From NCBI GenBank assembly GCA_014058105.1, contig JACGCM010001217.1, positions 1,364,001 to 1,428,000 on the forward strand: 64,000 nt of DNA, written 5' to 3'. Below are positions 22,527 through 34,122 of the stretch, in pieces. The notes under the pieces are model-generated. The model did no database searches. It was given only the letters and a program-made list of their open reading frames with translations, and was not told the DNA's origin. The translations under genes were made by a program, and so were the position numbers. Source of the DNA: Kingdonia uniflora. Taxonomy: Eukaryota > Streptophyta > Magnoliopsida > Ranunculales > Circaeasteraceae. The first letter of the stretch is position 1. Each line of letters starts with the position of its first letter.

Positions 22527-24436
22527 TTACTCTTGGTGAGCACGATATACGTTTCAAACTACGACATTTCGATAAAGGGCAAACAGTAGTAGATTTATCT
22601 ACAGATTTTCAAGTAGATGACCCTAATTGGGAAGAGGATAGTACAGAGATAAATGAGAAATAGTTCGAAGAGAAATCATATTGGATATCCAAGAAAGGTT
22701 GGCCTCTTTTAACTGGCAGTTCTGCCAGACTAGCAGGGTCAGGCATCGGGATAGTTCTTCTCACACCTTCCAATAATAGAATTGAGAAATCAATCTAACT
22801 GAACTTCAAAGCTACCAACAATGAGATTGAATACGAGGCACTAATCCACAGACTGGATATGGTACTAAAGATCAATGTGCCTAAATTATCTGTTTACACG
22901 GATTCCTTATTAATTGTGAACCATTATATCTACAAATATCAGAAAATAGAAAGATGATCGACTACGCCGTAGCGGTAGCTGACAAAATGAGCAGATTTAA
23001 AGAGGCTACAATCAAATACTTACCTCGTCGAGAAAATAAATATTATGATTCCCTCACCTATCTTGCTGGAGTCCTCAGAACGGAAACCCGATATTTAAAG
23101 ATGGAAGTAGTATGTACCCCCATCATTAACATCATCAACTCAAATGCCATTAATACTGGGGGCGACGAAGAGTTCGAGGACGATTGGAGACGACCTTTCC
23201 TCATATATATCGTACCAAACAACACATTTAATGCCAAACTCCCCAAGGATATTAATGAAAGAAGACGTTTGATAAACAATGCAAAATGATACGCCATTGA
23301 CAACAATTTCCTATACAAAAGATCGGTTATAGGATCATTTATCTAATGTTCATCTGATAAGGAGACCCAAACCTTCCTGTACGATTTACATGAAGGCACT
23401 TGCGGATCGCATGCAGTGGGACAATCTTTAGCAAATCGAGCTCTTACTTAGGGAGTCTTTTGGCCTAAAAGAAATGCTCAAGCCATCGAATATGCTAGTA
23501 AGTGTGATGCCTGCTAACGATATGGATCTAAAATTTGAGCTCCATCTTTAGAGCTCAATTATAGCAAAGTCGTCTTGCAATTCAAATGGTGGGCCCTCAA
23601 CCTCGTGGGAGAATTCCCCACTACACCCGGAAAAGGAAGCACCTCTTAATGGCCATCGACTATTTTACAAAGTGGGTCAAAGCAGTTCTTTTAAGTCGAA
23701 CACGCAAAGACGAAGTCATCAAGTTCATTTGGGAAAACATTATTGTACGATCCAGTTGCCCCACCTCATAAGAATAGACAATGGACAACAATTCGTTGGT
23801 TTAAAGGTCGTCGATTTCCTCAATCATCACAAAATCACCACTCTCCTTCAAATCCTTATTACCCACAAGGAAATGGTTAGGCCGAAATCACCAATCATAC
23901 TATATTCGACGAAATAAAAAAGTGATTGACAGAAAAGAAAGGTAATTGGGTGCAAGAGTAATCGCACGTGTTATAGGCGTACCGAACAATACCTCGAGTA
24001 TCAATTAGATGCACACCGTTCTTATTAGCTTACGATACCGAAGTAATCATCCCCACTCAATATCATCACCCACTACGTGATCATACCTTGACCGATGATG
24101 AAAACGAGTTCCAATTGGGGTGTAACATGAATTAGATCAACAAAATAAGAGACAGAACGGTCATGAACTTGGGAAAGTCCCATCAAACTTTAACAAAATC
24201 ATATAACAAACGAGTTTGTCACCGAGAGTTTGATATTAAGGACCTCGTTCTACGAGAGATCCCAAAACATAGAAAAGATCTAAATGTTGGGAAACTCAAA
24301 CTCACAAAAAATTGGGAAAAACCTTTTATTGTTATTGGCAAAAAGTGGTATCGGCTCTTACGACCTCATTACATCCAATAGAGATCGAGTCCCCAATCCT
24401 TGAAACGCAAAGGGATTAAAGCTATATCGAAGATAG
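22527..24436 (+). pseudogene. pol: E1 pol part 2: RNase H end, second RNase H, integrase
   Basis: Resumes the domain cut at 11708: LGEHDIRFKLRHFDKGQTVV, DDPNWEED. The second RNase H is at about 22700-22950 (LTGSSARLAGSGIGIVLLTP, NEIEYEALIH, VYTDSLLIVNH). The integrase leader starts at 22954 (MIDYAVAVADKMSRFKEA). The HHCC region is at about 23380-23520 (LHEGTCGSHAVGQSLANR). The catalytic core at about 23580-23920 is frameshifted. The C-terminal part at 24163-24381 reads NKRVCHREFDIKDLVLREIP, and the end KLYRR plus TAG is at 24434-24436. Several stops are present. Confidence 0.8.
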
Positions 24437-24469
24437 TCATCTCTCACAGCTATTTCTTATATTTTTGTA

Positions 24470-24800
24470 TGTCACTCTTGCACCAATGAAATACTTTTGT
24501 TTGACCGACCTACATCACAGTACTTCTACTATCTTATACAGTATTTTTCTACAATTTCTTACATTCTTGTACATTGCTCTTACACCAATGAAATACTTGT
24601 ATTTGACCAACCTACATCAGAGTACACTTCTACTATCTCATACAGTACTCTTCTACTATCTCTATCATTTTTGTACGCCGTTCTTACACTAATGAAATAC
24701 TTGTGTTTGACTGACCTACATTACAAATTTTTTCTACTATCTCATATAAGTACTATTATACTAACTCATATATTCAGAGCATGCACACTATAATATCACA
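24470..24800. repeat. E1 tandem repeats, about 103 bp x 3
   Basis: Units share CACCAATGAAATACTT, then TTTGACCGACCTACATCA and TCTACTATCTCATACAGTA. Copies of CACYAATGAAATACTT start at 24481, 24583 and 24688 (periods 102 and 105). The block begins 45 nt after the pol stop. AATGAAA occurs once per unit. Confidence 0.85.
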
Positions 24801-25238
24801 GATAACCAACGGGACTACCCCAATTCTACTATCACATTAACATTCGATTATTGGTTCACCCAATTCGACTTTTTAACACAGAACAGGTCGGTTATTGCTT
24901 AACACAATTTGATCTTCTATTATACTTCAGGTCACTTATTGGTTAGCCAATTTGGCTAACAGATTACACACGTCAAAACTACAATTGGTCATTAAAGGTT
25001 AATACAAATACATACAGATTACTAATTCTACTATTAGTTAAACTTTTATACAGTATAACCTTCACACTCTCTCTACTATATTTCAAGTAATCTAACACCA
25101 GTAGTAGGTTACTTTTATAGCAATACCAGTACTTAATCACTAAGTTCAGCCAGCGGATCAACACGCAAACTTTTACCACATTCTAGAGGATGCAGGCGTA
25201 TTAATTTTGGTACCCTCACAACAACAATTAATCTTCCT
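24801..25238. other. E1 spacer after tandem repeats
   Basis: A/T-rich, with several TTCGATTATTGGT/TCGGTTATTG phrases in loose repetition (24845-24960). No gene recognised. Confidence 0.4.
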
Positions 25239-27250
25239 TCATCGCATTTTTTTTTTAGTAAGAACGCCAATTTTTGACATAATACGATCTAGGTATTCTG
25301 TCTGCACTAGCTGCATATCACACTTTACACTATTTGTGATCATACTATCACGTATCGTGTCTCTTTCTATCTCCAGTCTCTTGAGCTCGGGCACAAAAAA
25401 GGTAAGCACCACCACCATTTCTTTATCACACACTTCATTCTCCTCGACCTTAACCTTGCCAGGCATAACGAGCTCTGCAATCTTTCCCTTTACCTCATCT
25501 AGCAAACTTTCCACCTTTTTACTGCGTGCCTCCATCACTTGCTTTTCCTTCATAGAAGCTTTATTTTATACTTCCATCACTGTCACGAACCCATCCATTT
25601 GTTCTAGCATAAGCAGCGATTCCTTCATAATGAACTGATTGTGGAGCTTCTCATCAACCTTTATGTTAAGATTGCGTTGAGCTGTGACAAGATCAACCTC
25701 TAATTTGTTCATCGAACTAGTCAGCTCCCCAACTGCTATTTGATATTCTAGAACATTTAACTCCAACACTTGAACTGCATCCTCTAATTTCTCTATTTTA
25801 GGCCAATACATTTTCGCTAATTCATTATGTTTGTTGATTTACTTCCTCCAACTCCTTTTCGTTATTTTTTGTAACATTCCACATTTCTTCAAACTCTCTC
25901 GCTCGCTCATCTTTCTTCTTCACAACAGCTTGTACGCAAACTATTTCCACATCTAACGTATTTATCCAAGCCTGCAAACTCTTACCAATGTCCCCTTCTT
26001 TCTTCAACATCACCTCCACTTTTACATTTAACTCAGTAGCACTTTTTAGTGCATCCCGATGAAAGTTCACATCAGTGTTCAGTTTCTCGTTTAGAACATG
26101 TAGAGCTTCACACTGACTTTGAGCCTCCATTATTTTAACCTGCATCAACAGTTTACATTCACATACATAACAGGTTACACATCAAAACAATACATCTTTA
26201 TTCATATTTAACTCAAATATAACATATTTTATTTATCATCAAAACAGTATACAGATATCTAATGCATATGCAACGTTTTTAACTAGTTAGCTCGTCTACT
26301 TTCACTACCCCGAGCTATGAGAGGACTGCCCCCCTATTTCTCGATCTCCTTTGCCTATCTACCTGCACATCCAAAGGTGTAATAAAGGTCTCCACCTCTT
26401 ATTGGCACTGCTTTTTCCGTGGCCAAGGTATCAGGCTCTCAACCTCCTCCTCTGACAAATTTTTTATCAGTCTAGAAGCTGGTTTTTCAACACCTATTTC
26501 TTCCCCATCCTTTGTAAACAACATATTTTTAGCTTTTTCATTCTCTACATTAAAGTTTTTTTCACAATCCATAACATACTTCCTAGATTTGTTCTCTACC
26601 CTTGCCAACTTCCCTCTATAAAACTCAATCACGCTCTCTATATGACGTTCATGATCTGTTTCTGCTGCGACCTTTGCTCGCGACGGATACAAATATTCTT
26701 GCAACGTCATATTCGATCTATGAATATGCCTATGCATATCCTTATGCAATATGCCCAACTCTTTCAACTCCCCATCTACCTTCTTTTTAACAGTTGCTTC
26801 TTTTTATAGTTGATTTGCCAGTAAGGTATTTTGCTCCGCACTTTGCTTCAAGATGTTTTGCAAATCCTTTAACTCACCCTCTAATTTACCTTGTACCTCT
26901 ATCTACTCTTTCCTTATTTTGAAAAACAAAATTCTCATTACTCTTCGATCTTATATAAAGCCAAGAGCATCAGGTAAGGGACCTACGCCACCCTTTATGA
27001 TAGACACACCAGCTTGAGCTATATTTTTTAACCTCGATATGACGATTATGTGCTTCTTGAGCTAAAAACATGACTTGAGCTGGGCCAGGTACTACACCCG
27101 TTTCCTTTAAGGGCCTTTTTTAAACCCCGCTCACTATCTACTTCGACCTCAAAATATAGTGTCAGAGTTATCAAAAGATTTTGACACCTGGCTTTATCAC
27201 TCAGGTCAATAAAATAAATGAAGTCTTTAGATTTATGTACTAGCACCTCT
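25239..27250 (-). pseudogene. E1 antisense coiled-coil gene
   Basis: Read leftward from 27250, a series of open blocks (27246-27046, 26767-26399, 26148-25825, 25811-25566, 25553-25239) encode charged heptad-like sequence. Examples are KIEKLEDAVQVLELNVLEYQ and KEMVVVLTFFVPELKRLEIE. The block ending SEEEVESLIPWPRKKQCQ matches E4 56037-56351 (SEEEQVESLIPRMQRKQCQ). The last block (FFVPELKRLEIERD) matches E4 57266-57493 and E2 42120-42210. Conservation in three elements indicates a real protein. Breaks between blocks may be introns or mutations. Function unknown. Confidence 0.6.
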
Positions 27251-27633
27251 CTGTCCTCCCCTTTTCTTAAAACTTTATCCCCCTCTATTTTTATTTTTAC
27301 GTATCTATACTATAGATAATATAATTCCTTAAAATTTTTCTCCGAATTAGATTTAAACTGCCTTCTCTCATACTCAATTTTATTTAATACATATTGAATA
27401 TGAGTCACAGAGTCCCTCGTTCTGCTCAACGATATCTCCAGAATGGAAATAGTTTTTCTCAACCGATCTATCTCCTACACATATTACAAATTTTATGCTA
27501 TCAAACGAATATTCAAACAGGGCACAATAAACTTATGACTATCAAACTTTACAGTTTCAAAGCACATAGAAAATAGTCTCATCAAAGTCAAAATAGAACG
27601 AAATAGTTCGAAATAGGATACTACATAATGATA

Positions 27634-29620
27634 TTATGTATTATTGTCAGTCTCTACCTCAGATGGAGGATCCACTTCAATACCAGCAGCTGGAACCTGC
27701 TCAGTTTGCAAAGGGGGTACATTGACTTGGGCAACAACATCTTCAACCAGTTCATCTTCTACGTCTGAAGCAAAAACTATCTCTTGGCACCTACTTGCTA
27801 GGTCCATATCAATGTCGGTCTCGCTTAAGTCAAAATGATGATAGGATTGGATCATATGATTCTGCCAATCCTTATCTCTTTAAAGGTTTTTGACAGAGTC
27901 TCCTCATGCTCTAACAGTAATGCATACCGCTCTTCAGCAACCTTTGCCTCTACCACCTTTTACGCTCTCTTAGTCTTGAGCTCTTCCTTGAGCTCTTTCA
28001 TCCGAGCTATTTGAGCATCGAACCCCTGAGTAAGCTCTAAATACTCCTGATTCCTCTTCTCAATAAATGTTGTAGCCCCCTTATACAGTATCAAGAGCTA
28101 CCATTCCAATACATGAGATTAGTAGCACATACATTAACCACAATACAACAAATAGAGAATATTAATACGTACATTCACTGTTTGATCTTTAAACATCTCT
28201 TCGAACTGCCTCGGCTCAGTCCTCGCCATCTTAAAACACCTCAGCTCTACTTCCCTAAGCTTGGTCACAACCTTAGCCTGAGTTTGGTCACTGCCTTTGA
28301 GCTCATTTTGTTTCCTTTTTAACGACCTCTTTTCTGCGTCTAGAGAAGCGACCTCATTCACTATCTGCTGCTCCACCACACTCGTAACAGCCAGCTTATC
28401 ACCCTATTTCCCTTGGGCCTCCCCCAATATAAAATGAGAAGATTATGGTATTGTCTTTTTCAACCTCCAGATCTTCTGTACCCCGCTCGTACACCCTGGT
28501 GGGGGCGAAGGGATACCAGTCAAATCCCCTAGAGGAAGAAGGGTCTTCTTCTTCTTCTTAGCCATGGCTTAATTTTTGTGAGCTCGTTATACTTTGGGAA
28601 CTCTGGAGTCTACTCTTTTATCCCTGCGAATATTCAACTCTCCAGGCACTTACTTTAACTCAACCTATCCGAGGGCTACGTAATCGAACAAGCTCATGTT
28701 ATCAGGGAAGAATTTAGGATCAGGACCTGACAAACAAAATCAAGGAAATGATTAGCAGCTCAAAGACAAAATGATATTCGATTAAGATAGCAGGTGTTAC
28801 TTATTCAGATTAAAATATTTATGATCCAGGACGAGCGCTGGTTTATCTAGAACTTGCATACAATTGCCCCTACCCATACAAGATGGTCATTCCACAGTCT
28901 ACTAGCAGATTCAAAGTTAAAAAATCTTTGGCCTAGACGAGTCACTGAATAGATAACTACTACTATAGGCTTTGACATACTTAATTTTGTAAAATTTTAG
29001 TACGTCAGCTGTAATGAGCTGCTTCAAAATCCCGTTCTCTCTCCACTTCTCATTCTACGCCTTACACACCCTCATCATCTAAAAAACATTCCCATTTAAT
29101 TGTGTGGGGCAATATTGCAATGCATTCATAACCCCTTTCTGAAAAAAGGTCAAAGGAATCCTAAGACCATATACGGCTTGGTTTAAATAGCACAGAAAAC
29201 CATAATTCATGCCTGCCATGCCCACCCCATTATAGTACATAATCTCTACGTCTTCCCCAAGTCCTTTCTCCCTCTTCAGAAATCTAGACTGGGCACTTGA
29301 TAGTGTACATCTTCCCCTTTCCCTAGTACCAATGTCATAAACCACTGGCGTTATTCCATTACATAATTTCCCTACTCCCCTTTTAACTTCTTTTGAAATT
29401 TCATGTATTCTTTCCCTACATCTACTCCTTCTGGAAATACTTAAAAAACCTCCTCCTTCGCCCCCTTTTCATCTTCCTCTACCACATTACTCTCTTCACT
29501 GGGTCTTCAGTCCCTACACCCACAGTGACTTCCCTCTTATTTACCGTCTCCTCGATGTCTCCACAATCATCCTCTCTGCCTGGCGATAATGTTTCCTCTG
29601 AACTAGATGACACTACAAAT
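27634..29620 (-). pseudogene. E1 antisense gene: PF04195-like domain, coiled coil, acidic tail
   Basis: Read leftward. An acidic/Ser start (about 29600-29540) leads to a domain with YGLRIPLTFFQKGVMNALQY, CPTQLNGNVF and SRPRFFNFESASRLWNDHLV (about 29190-28870). It matches the E2 477-codon protein (YGLTLPLSNLAKSVMNMIGA, CPAQLN, SAGRVWNDNLLWV). This resembles Pfam 'putative gypsy type transposon' (PF04195). An intron probably lies at about 28785-28732 (GTAACA donor, TTTGTCAG acceptor). The coiled coil is at 28379-28134. Another intron starts GTACGT near 28150. A further coiled coil (EYLELTQGFDAQIARMKELK) and an acidic tail end at 27634. Several stops are present. Confidence 0.6.
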
Positions 29621-30266
29621 TTACTATTGGGCTTTAGGTTTTTAGAATGCATACTGGACCTTCAGGTACAAATAATCTTATATTATTTTCCTATCTCTAT
29701 GATACAACACTTCCACAATTATATGATATACCACACACACAGCAGATACAAACCTCACTTCTACTTTTACCCAGTCAGGACATTTATTTTCAAGACTTTC
29801 CAAAATAATAGAAAATCAATTTCAACTCTCCTACTTCTTATTCTCCAAAAATAGTTTTCTCTTTCTAGACGTTTGTTACCATACTCAAAGCTTTTGCAAA
29901 TATTCACTATTACAGGCAAACAATAGTTTTTTAGCCTCTACATTCTGAAATTCAACATCCCAATCAATCATATACAAAAACGATAAACAAACAAACACAT
30001 ACACAAAGTACCATTCACTATAATCAAAATAGAGGATCAAAATTTACTAACTTGTACTAGAAGACCTACAATCTTCTACTTTACCCACACCTTTCACAGA
30101 GATTGACCGCTTCCGTCATTTCTCCATCAACTCTCTTTCACCAAATGAAGCTTTCTCTACGAGATTACACTAAGAACTCAAGCATTTTCTCTCTCTAGAA
30201 ACATTAGTTACACCACTTTTTCTTTCTCTATAACTGTAGATATTTTATGAGGGAGAGAGAGATGAG
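29621..30266. other. E1 antisense 5' leader, no clear gene
   Basis: Lies between the antisense promoter (30267-30316) and the PF04195-like block. On the minus strand a basic, Ser-rich run near 30130-30060 may correspond to the small basic ORF in E4 (53959-54075). Nothing else is recognisable. Confidence 0.35.
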
Positions 30267-30316
30267 TTTTTATACTCTCCCTCAGTTTTTGAAATGATGG
30301 CCCTTTCAGACACGTG
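30267..30316 (-). promoter_or_regulatory. E1 antisense promoter: TATA box and G-box
   Basis: On the minus strand, CACGTG (30311-30316) precedes GAGTATAAAAACTC (TATAAAA at 30273-30267) by 38 nt, then CTCTCTCTCCCTCATAAA. E4 has the same series at 53830-53905, including the TATA context, the CT-rich run and TATCTACAGTT. Conservation over at least 60 bp of non-coding sequence between two diverged elements supports a working promoter for the PF04195-like gene. Confidence 0.65.
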
Positions 30317-30736
30317 TCGGTAACCCTTCCTAGCTCTGCAGGCATACTTTTTTACCTCACAACATCATCATGACTTCTGTGATAATGTTTACTATTATTA
30401 CGTCTATCTCTGCCTTCAGCCATTAATCAATTTTGTCCTTCTTTCCCAAAATAATCTACACGATCCATCACCTTGCTTTTATACTTAATCAAGATCGTAC
30501 TACACCATACGTCATTCCTATAAATAGCAAATATTCAAAATTTAAAATTATCTACACAGCTGTTAGAATCAGATAGCTGTAATCCATAGTATCTGCGATA
30601 TAAATAGTTCAATAAATACATTTATACTACTTTTTTATTCGCAGATTCAATTTGTATTATTCTACATTCAATAGAAAATAAAAATAGAATACTACAAAAA
30701 GATTACTTATTCATTTTGAACTACTGCAGTTCGAGC

Positions 30737-31072
30737 TTACCTTCCCATATAATTATATTTAAAGCAGCCCAGGTGATTCACTTCACCATATGAAATTATC
30801 TCCCCTCTTGCTGCCCTCTTATCCTCTTTAACCAATTTATCCCATGCGATTTCTTGAACATCTTCTTCTCTCAGGGTTGCATCCAGCAACAACTCACAGA
30901 ATACATCACACCAAAAATAACAAACATACTCTGTACACCTACCTTAATTATCCAAACTGTCCAACTACAATGACCACTCTGGAAAAAAGTACCGCTTATG
31001 GAGTTCAGCCACCTTGATGCTTAACCTACCCTCCACTGCATGACGAACACGCTGAGAACGTGTCCTTACCAT
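30737..31072 (-). pseudogene. E1 antisense small ORF, sORF-B family
   Basis: From ATG 31072: MVRTRSQRVRHAVEGRLSIK, then VAELHKRYFFPEW; one frame to TAA at 30737 (112 codons including the stop) with two in-frame stops. It ends WDKLVKEDKRAARGEI, then GEVNHLGCFKYNYMGR. It lines up with E4 53234-53602 and E2 37918-38295. The C-terminal CX4HX2CX2C seen in E2 and E4 is degraded here (first Cys is Ser, last is Tyr). TATATAAG on the minus strand (31154-31147) is a possible TATA box 75 nt upstream. Confidence 0.65.
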
Positions 31073-31159
31073 AATAACTTCTAATCAACCAACAACAAGC
31101 TTTTCCTGTCAAAGAGTATAATGCATAGCACCAAAAGAATCAGGATCTTATATAGCCAA

Positions 31160-32560
31160 CATGGAGATCTGTTTGCATCTATGTTGCCTACCACGCAAAT
31201 ATTGAGGGAAGATATATTTTACGGGAACAAATTTTTGGAAACAAGGATATCTTCAGAATTTCGAGAATATTTTGACAACTAGTGCTTTCCATTCTAAGAG
31301 GTATATCCTAAGATCTTATTCATGTGCTTCACACAGATGATACACCTGCAAATATAGAGCTTGCACAAAATATTCAAAAATATCTAGCAGTAGCTCCAAC
31401 CAAGCACCTACATACAGATATCATTTACCTAACTACATCAAGGCATTTTCCAAATAGTTCAAAACATCTTCTCCAGAGCACTATCAAATCACCAGGATAT
31501 TGTAGTATGGAATACACATCCTCTATCACCAACAAAGGATGCTTATAGTATACTAGCAACATACTTTGGACATAGTTCGTTGGAGCTATACCGACCTAGT
31601 CCACGAAAGTACGTATATTGAGAAGGACAGTTATGCTAAATACTATGGAACAATTCTGAGATAACAGATTGAAAATTCTACAACAAGTTCACATAACATA
31701 ATCTTATGTAATTCCAGGTTTTGAGATAACAAATTCTATTAATAGTTTGACTAAAAGAATTCGCATATCTACAAGATCAACAATAAGTAAGCATACCAAT
31801 CTCTTCTCAATCAGCATGATCATACTAGCCAATTATTTGTGACTTCACCAAATGACCTTATTACATTTTCAAACTTCTCTTTTTCAACCTCACTTCCTAA
31901 TATATTCACTGATATACATTCCAAATTCACTAAAGTTCGATTCGTTCAGAACAATTCTACCACAGTTTAATGTCTGGTAGCTCGCACCAATAAACGTCTT
32001 TTAGTTCGACGCAAGTGCCTATCACACTACAACATATTTTTTGACCTCCAAAATTCTTTTCTCTATTATTTTCACTTTCTTTCACATCCATCAATAGTTT
32101 GAGTTACCATTCTCATTTTTTTTAGTTCGTTTTCACGCAAAAGGTATTACATCAAGTATATTAAACATATCTTCTCCAGTTCGAATTGCAACACAAAAGA
32201 CAAAATAAGAAATTTTTATTATCTTAAATATTACTTACACAATGCTTTACAGATAACAAGTCTTCCAAATATTTTTATAGATCGATCTTCATGGTACATT
32301 ACTTTTTAGTTTTCAACACTATTCTTCTGCAAGAACAGCCCAGGCAATCCTTCACACAATTTACTTCTACTAGAAACTAAGGAAGCTAGGATATCAGTAT
32401 CTGAACCACCCTTTAGAAGAAGGAAATTCTTTACGACAAGAGATGATGATTCTGCAGAAGAAAGATTTCAATTCTCTGTCTCCATTCTCCACCACCACAG
32501 TCTCTTCCTCCATAACCCCCACCACCCTCGCGTGGCAGAAAATGAAAGATGATTATATTT
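31160..32560. other. E1 spacer between the two small antisense ORFs
   Basis: A/T-rich, with several AGTTCGA phrases (31939-32180). No coding block recognised on either strand. E4 has a matching spacer (52382-53150). Confidence 0.4.
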
Positions 32561-32561
32561 T

Positions 32562-32890
32562 TTATAGAATCCACTCACCAGCAGGGTACCGGCGAGACGT
32601 TCTCGGACGAACACCAATTACTTCATCCTCAGTTATAGCAGCCTCCTCTGCCAGTAACCGCAAACCATTCCTACGCCCCTCCTCCAACGTCACCATGTAA
32701 TAAAAGCAGACCATTTGATAATAGTCATCATCCGCCTCCTCCACCTCTTCATACGTCATACCAAGTAGGTAGAAAATACTAGAATTGGTGTCATAAGGTT
32801 CAATGACTGGGTCCCAAAATACCATAACTACAGCTCTTGGGCTTTAGCAATAACCCTCATCTCACGAGACTGCTGTCTGGTGGTCACCAT
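32562..32890 (-). pseudogene. E1 antisense small ORF, sORF-A family
   Basis: Starts at ATG 32890 with MVTTRQQSREMRVIAKAQEL, a stop, then LWYFGTQSLNLMTP. After a frameshift it reads GMTYEEVEEADDDYYQMVCF, then GLRLLAEEAAITEDEVIGVR to 32562. E4 52043-52381 gives the same order (MVTIRTQARESRI, YEEVMEAGDDHFQMVRF, GLRLLAEEAIITEDEAVGIR). Identity is highest at the C-terminal half. No known domain recognised. Confidence 0.65.
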
Positions 32891-32990
32891 CCTCTCACCA
32901 GAAGAAAAGATACAGGGAAAAAGGTTATAGAAGCTATAAAGTCAAAGAAGTACTTAGCGAATAACAACTGCAAATAGCCAACCACAATAG

Positions 32991-32998
32991 TATTTATA
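32991..32998 (-). promoter_or_regulatory. TATA box for E1 sORF-A
   Basis: TATAAATA on the minus strand, about 100 nt upstream of the sORF-A ATG, preceded by TTTAATGAGG. It occupies the same place as the E2, E3 and E4 boxes. Confidence 0.55.
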
Positions 32999-33198
32999 AT
33001 GTAACCTCATTAAAGACAATGTTCCAAATTTTTAAGGGAATTCCCATGCAATAACTTTGGCCAAAGCCATTGGTTCTAGGAACACAACAGCCACACAGAT
33101 ATTCATGAAGAAACATTAGAAATGATTCCCCAATATTAAATACAGTATTAATGAAGTTTCTCAACCAACACCACTCAGCCATAGTGCTTATCGTGCTC

Positions 33199-33218
33199 TT
33201 GGCAGAGAAGGGGCTGCT
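33199..33218 (+). other. E1 polypurine tract
   Basis: Purine-rich GGCAGAGAAGGGG followed by CTGC immediately before the 3' LTR. Confidence 0.6.
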
Positions 33219-33792
33219 GTAGTGGCCTATTCTAGATCTCAAACTCAAGCCTCATCTTAGACCATCATACGTTTACTCGACCTTATCAACATATGATTAC
33301 ATGGCACACTATAGAATAGCTAGAGTTTTACTTTTTATTCTCGACCTCTACATCAACAACTCGATTCAACAGGCACTCCGTTATTAATGAAGTCATTACA
33401 AAATAGAAGGATCAGACCATTATACAATAAGTTTAATGACTTATTAAATCCATATAATAATGTCCATCATTAAGGATAATAATGGTTGTCAAACGGTCAT
33501 ATTATAAAACCTATAAATATGACCAAGGAACTACATATAAAGGACACATGAAATTCTACACAAAGTATTTTACCCAGAAAATCTACACAGAACACTCAGA
33601 GCATTCTTTGTAATAGCTAACAATTATTAATAATATATTTCTTTCCAAAATCCTCAAGAGAGGTCGTGGTTCTTAAACCTATTCAAAGGTTTTCATGCAA
33701 GACCTTGTGTTAGCAATTACTATTTCTTACTAGCATTCTAATTATCATTGGTGTGAGAGACTAAGTTCGATATACGAAATTAGGTTCTTACA
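33219..33792 (+). repeat. E1 3' LTR (574 bp)
   Basis: Starts TGTAGTGGCC and ends GGTTCTTACA. It matches 7447-8022 with scattered substitutions and small indels. It is followed by CATAC, the probable target duplication. Confidence 0.9.
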
Positions 33793-34122
33793 CATACCAT
33801 GATACAAGGTCTGACATGTAGTATTGTAGAGGTTCCTGAGCCTAGAAACTAATGGTCAAAGGAAGAAAAGGATATTGCCAATTTTAACACTAAGGGTCGT
33901 AATACTATCTTTATGGTTATGGTTCAAAGTGAGTTTTAATATATCTCTGCTTGAACAACTTCAAAAGAAGCTTGGGACATTTAAGTTTGAACTCATGAAG
34001 GCAATGACAGTCAAAGTAAATAAGCTTAAAATACTTACTTCCCAATTTGAGAATATTTGAATGAGTGAGGATGCATCATTTGATGAGTATGCGAGATTAA
34101 GTGACATTGTAAACACTAGTGC
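33793..34122 (+). pseudogene. gag: copia gag, piece 2 (UBN2 core)
   Basis: Across frameshifts it reads WSKEEKDIANFNTKGRNTIF, then TSKEAWDI, KLKILTSQFENI and EDASFDEYARLSDIVNTSA. This is the UBN2 core of plant copia Gag. The sentence is interrupted at AGTGC (34118-34122) by a solo LTR and continues at 34882. Confidence 0.85.

Larger units (their letters stand above)
7447..33792 (+). mobile_element. Gypsy element E1 (Tat lineage), 26.3 kb with E3 nested inside
   Basis: Plus-strand Ty3/gypsy element with LTRs at 7447-8022 and 33219-33792. Removing E3 leaves about 15.5 kb. Flanking pentamers are CCTAC (left) and CATAC (right), one mismatch. Order: LTR, PBS, gag, protease, RT, RNase H, second RNase H, integrase, tandem repeats, then about 8.5 kb carrying an antisense (minus-strand) module, polypurine tract, LTR. 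All sense genes carry stops or frameshifts, so it is non-autonomous. Length and layout fit the Tat/Retand/Ogre-type group of plant gypsy elements. Confidence 0.85.

Noticed and set aside
29393..29854. 153-codon plus-strand ORF rich in Phe, Leu and Ser as a membrane protein
   Set aside because: It lies opposite the acidic/Ser-rich start of the E1 antisense gene and its leader; a hydrophobic frame opposite an acidic coding strand is expected.
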